Shown in pieces: positions 61,077 to 64,000 of a stretch of DNA of 64,000 bases. Location of the stretch: NCBI GenBank assembly GCA_049322335.1, contig JBMORL010000092.1, positions 1 to 64,000 on the forward strand, read 5' to 3'. Origin of the DNA: JBMORL01 sp049322335. GTDB taxonomy: Bacteria; Bacteroidota; Bacteroidia; Flavobacteriales_D; UBA2798. Within the stretch, counting starts at the first letter, position 1. Each line of letters starts with the position of its first letter. A program made the translations under genes and the position numbers. The notes under the pieces were generated by a model. That model saw only the letters and a program-made list of their open reading frames with translations, was not told where the DNA came from and searched no databases.

Positions 61077-62861
61077 ATGACACGTTTTAAAACACTTCAC
61101 GGATTATTAGGAATAGCCCTGCTGCTGGCAGGAGTTATTTTCATTTATCTCGGGTATACCAGTAAAACCATTGTAGATGAATTCAAAATTTACTGGATGT
61201 TTACGTTTAGTGCGCTTATACTCGGATTGATTATTTGTGCCCATGAAAAAGGAATTCATCTCGCCACTTATATTGCCCGGATTTTTACCGGGTCGCTGTT
61301 TATTGTTTCGGGATTGATAAAAGCCAACGACCCGAAAGGATTCGGCTACAAACTCGAAGAATATTTTAACGAACATTCTCTCGGGCCTTTCTGGGAAAAC
61401 TTTTACGATTATGCCCTGCCTTTAGCCATTTTAATTGCCGCTGTAGAAATACTTCTTGGCCTGGCCGTACTGGTAGGTGGAAAAGCACGGCTAACGTCAT
61501 GGACACTGCTGGCAATGGCACTTTTCTTTGCCTGGCTCACTCATTTTACCGCCACCTGCATCTCCGACCGCGAAGCTTTTATGGCGATGTCGTCAGAAAA
61601 AACACTGAAGATCGAAGAGCAGTTCAAACCGCAATATGAAAAAGCAAAAGAAGGCTGTGGCGATTATTACGATTATAAAGATGAAGTGATAGACAGCACC
61701 TATACACCAGATGACATAGCAGGAATAACAAACTGTAATAAACTGGTTGCCGAAGTAGATACGCTGAAAAAACGCGAACTGGCCAAAATAGGAAGTTTTG
61801 ATAAAGCCTGCGTGGATGATTGCGGGTGCTTTGGCGATGCACTGAAAGGTTCTGTGGGAAGATCACTTACTCCCTGGGAATCGTTTTATAAAGATATTAT
61901 GCTGTTGTTTTTTGTATTGGTGCTGGTAGTTCAGCAGGGAAAAATAAAACTCAACAATAACCGTGACGACCTGGTCATTCTTACTCTATCGCTCCTTGCT
62001 ATTTCTTTTTTTGCCGGTGGCCTGTTCGGCTGGATGTGGCCTACTTATTTTACGGCCATTGCTGTTTTGCTGTATTGGATGGTGAAACAGTATTACATCA
62101 AAAAAATCGGTAACGAATGGACTATCGCAATTGTTTTTGCTGCCTGGTGTTTTGGTTTTACTTTTTATTGCAAACACTATCTTCCTGTAAAAGATTTTCG
62201 TCCCTATGCAGTTGGAAAAGACCTGATAGAAGAACGAACTGATATTTCTCCCAAACAAACGTTTATCTATATTCTGAAAGACAAAAAAACAGGTGTAGTC
62301 GATTCACTGGAAGCATTTCCTGAAAATTACGAAGCGAATTACGAATACATGGGATTCACTACCAAAGTTATTGAACCCGGAAAAGATGCTCCTGCCCGCG
62401 ATTTCAGCATCAGCGTAATGGGAACCGGTGAAGAAATCACTGATTCGGTTCTTAATATGCAAAAAGTAATTTTCATTGTAGCCTACAATATAAAAACCAC
62501 CCACACCGAAGCCATGAAGGAACTGGTGGTTTTGAATGAAGAACTGAAAAAAGCCGGCCATAACGTGTTTTGCCTTACTGCTTCTCCCGAAGAAGAGGTG
62601 CTGGAAGCAGAAAAGGAATTCGGAAAAGGCTTGAATTTTTATAACGGTGACGAAAAAACATTAAAAACCATGATCCGTTCCAATCCCGGTTTAATGATTT
62701 TTACAAGAGAAGAAATTACAGATGAAGCAGAATTGAAAAAAAGACAAAAACTGATGGAGGAGAACCGTGCTGTTTTTCCTGCTCACCGACTTGTTTCGCG
62801 CGCCATGTGGCCCGGAACAGCATTGCCCGACCTTGATGAACTAAACGAACACCTGAAATAA
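61077..62861 (+). CDS. BT_3928-like DoxX-type membrane protein with thioredoxin-like domain
   Basis: 594 aa. Eight or so transmembrane segments: FSALILGLIICAHEKGIHLA, then the DoxX/MauE-like GSLFIVSGLIKANDPKGFGYKLEE, with a Cys-rich loop (FDKACVDDCGCFGDALKG) typical of redox-linked DoxX proteins. The C-terminal ~170 residues look like a thioredoxin-fold domain that lacks a CxxC. Probably part of an envelope redox or detoxification function. Confidence 0.82.
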   Translation: MTRFKTLHGLLGIALLLAGVIFIYLGYTSKTIVDEFKIYWMFTFSALILGLIICAHEKGIHLATYIARIFTGSLFIVSGLIKANDPKGFGYKLEEYFNEHSLGPFWENFYDYALPLAILIAAVEILLGLAVLVGGKARLTSWTLLAMALFFAWLTHFTATCISDREAFMAMSSEKTLKIEEQFKPQYEKAKEGCGDYYDYKDEVIDSTYTPDDIAGITNCNKLVAEVDTLKKRELAKIGSFDKACVDDCGCFGDALKGSVGRSLTPWESFYKDIMLLFFVLVLVVQQGKIKLNNNRDDLVILTLSLLAISFFAGGLFGWMWPTYFTAIAVLLYWMVKQYYIKKIGNEWTIAIVFAAWCFGFTFYCKHYLPVKDFRPYAVGKDLIEERTDISPKQTFIYILKDKKTGVVDSLEAFPENYEANYEYMGFTTKVIEPGKDAPARDFSISVMGTGEEITDSVLNMQKVIFIVAYNIKTTHTEAMKELVVLNEELKKAGHNVFCLTASPEEEVLEAEKEFGKGLNFYNGDEKTLKTMIRSNPGLMIFTREEITDEAELKKRQKLMEENRAVFPAHRLVSRAMWPGTALPDLDELNEHLK

Positions 62862-62869
62862 AACATAAA

Positions 62870-64000
62870 GTGCTGCGGTTTGTATTTAAAAAGTTGATGT
62901 ATGGTTTCCTCGTTTTGTTCGGGGTGGTAACAGTTATCTTTTTTCTTTTCCATGCCAAGCCGGGAGATCCTGCCCGTATGCGCGGAGGAAAACATGTAGA
63001 CGACAATACCATAAAAATGATCGAGCGCGACCTCGGGCTCGATCTTCCCATATACCAGCAATACCTGATGTTTCTCAATGATATTTCACCGCTTTCCATC
63101 AATAGTAATAATCCCGAAAGCCGTTTGTACCTCGACACTTCAAAATATACCTACAGCGAATTATTTTCAGTAGGTGGCGAACGGGTGTTGGTTTTTAAAT
63201 ATCCCTACTTCGGAAGAAGCTACCGAACCGATAGAAAAGTCTCTGATATTATTTACGACACGTTACCATTAACCATGCTCCTTGCATTCAGCGCCATGAT
63301 TATTGCCACCATACTGGGAATTTTGCTTGGCATTATCTCCGCTTTAAATCAAAATACATTTCTCGATAATTTTAACCTGGTCGGTTCCGTGTTGGGCATG
63401 TCGCTGCCCTCGCATTATGCTGCGTTGGTCATACAAATGATCGCGTCCACTATCTGGTTCGAAACCACTTTAATTCCGCAAATGCCGATTTACCTCTTTG
63501 CTGCGGGAATTATTTTCGGAATTATTTTCAACGGGCTGCATAATAAAACACGAATCGTGAAATCTTTCTCTGTACGATTCATGTTTGAACTCGGATTAAA
63601 AGGTTTTACATTCGGAATATTGTATTGGTTTATCGGTATAGCCATCAACGGAATGGTAGGATACGAAATGCTTCCGCTTATCGATTTATATTTTAATCTT
63701 CCCGGTACCGATCTGGTGGGAGTAGGCTCGCTGGAAGAAGTAGATGATATGACCGGTGAGATTTATAACCGATGGGATAATCTTATTCTTCCTGCCATTA
63801 CACTTGGCATCCGGCCGTTAGCTATCGTAATGCAACTCACGCGTAGTTCTATGCTTGATGTTTTATCGCAGGATTATATCCGCACCGCCAAGGCAAAAGG
63901 TGTTTCTGAATATGATGTGATCGTTGTTCACGCCCTCAAAAATGCGTTGAATCCCGTTATCACTGCCATCTCCGGCTGGTTCGCCTCACTGCTGGCAGGT
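62870..64000 (+). CDS. DppB-type ABC transporter permease (partial)
   Basis: GTG start at 62870, 8 bp after the preceding stop. An ATG at 62897 is the alternative. At least 377 residues, truncated by the window end. N-terminal transmembrane segment (FLVLFGVVTVIFFLFH), the family signature AKPGDPARM, and the EAA loop (DYIRTAKAKGVSEYDV) followed by LKNALNPVI. It contains a longer-than-usual insertion (about residues 60-115 and 180-230). Peptide/nickel-type importer. Partner genes would lie to the right. Confidence 0.88.
   Translation, partial: MLRFVFKKLMYGFLVLFGVVTVIFFLFHAKPGDPARMRGGKHVDDNTIKMIERDLGLDLPIYQQYLMFLNDISPLSINSNNPESRLYLDTSKYTYSELFSVGGERVLVFKYPYFGRSYRTDRKVSDIIYDTLPLTMLLAFSAMIIATILGILLGIISALNQNTFLDNFNLVGSVLGMSLPSHYAALVIQMIASTIWFETTLIPQMPIYLFAAGIIFGIIFNGLHNKTRIVKSFSVRFMFELGLKGFTFGILYWFIGIAINGMVGYEMLPLIDLYFNLPGTDLVGVGSLEEVDDMTGEIYNRWDNLILPAITLGIRPLAIVMQLTRSSMLDVLSQDYIRTAKAKGVSEYDVIVVHALKNALNPVITAISGWFASLLAG

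Overview
The window comes from a member of the phylum Bacteroidota. Two large proteins end in a type IX secretion (T9SS) sorting domain. Promoters fit the Bacteroidota TTTG / TAnnTTTG pattern, and start codons are usually preceded by A-rich stretches rather than Shine-Dalgarno sites. Core genes (ribBA fusion, DUF1599, a BT_3928-like redox protein, Reg_prop sensor kinase, TPR-SpoIIE phosphatases) are typical of the group. The class cannot be fixed from the sequence alone.

Region 1 (1-7.2 kb) is a complete type II-C CRISPR-Cas locus. It has a 16-repeat array on the + strand, cas2-cas1-cas9 on the - strand, and a short tracrRNA on the + strand just upstream of cas9. Every repeat contains a good Bacteroidota promoter, so each spacer is probably transcribed from its own start. 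A PD-(D/E)XK nuclease-like gene faces the tracrRNA.

Region 2 (about 7.2-25.9 kb) is the most unusual part. It holds a leftward operon of about 25 mostly unfamiliar genes plus a regulatory module at the right end. The operon encodes many small membrane proteins, a set of peptidoglycan-active proteins (amidase, L,D-transpeptidase-like, peptidoglycan-binding), a holin-like protein, a transglutaminase-like protein, an annexin-like protein, three consecutive beta-rich small proteins, a capsid-candidate protein, a RadC-like protein and a RadA-like ATPase. I see no terminase, portal, tail, relaxase or integrase. The same palindrome, TACGTA-N4-TACGTA, occurs near both ends, including a 19-bp exact inverted copy. 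My reading is an integrated, probably non-tailed virus-like element of a kind I do not recognise. This is inference.

Region 3 (26-36.5 kb) holds two secreted T9SS substrates, a NACHT/STAND-type P-loop NTPase that may be a defence gene, and a large serine recombinase with a small partner gene. The recombinase reading frame runs antisense through a tRNA-Ser(TGA), which is a likely integration site. Accessory DNA therefore appears to end at the tRNA.

Region 4 (36.5-64 kb) is ordinary chromosome: holA, AMP nucleosidase, ribBA, two glycosyltransferases, an LptF/G permease, a methyltransferase, a PBP1C, a Reg_prop histidine kinase followed by two TPR-SpoIIE phosphatases, trmD, hsp20, folP, a DUF1599 gene, a DoxX/thioredoxin-like protein and the start of a DppB-type permease cut by the window end. 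One 650-bp gene-free stretch (58.9-59.6 kb) contains a series of strong hairpins and may encode a structured RNA.
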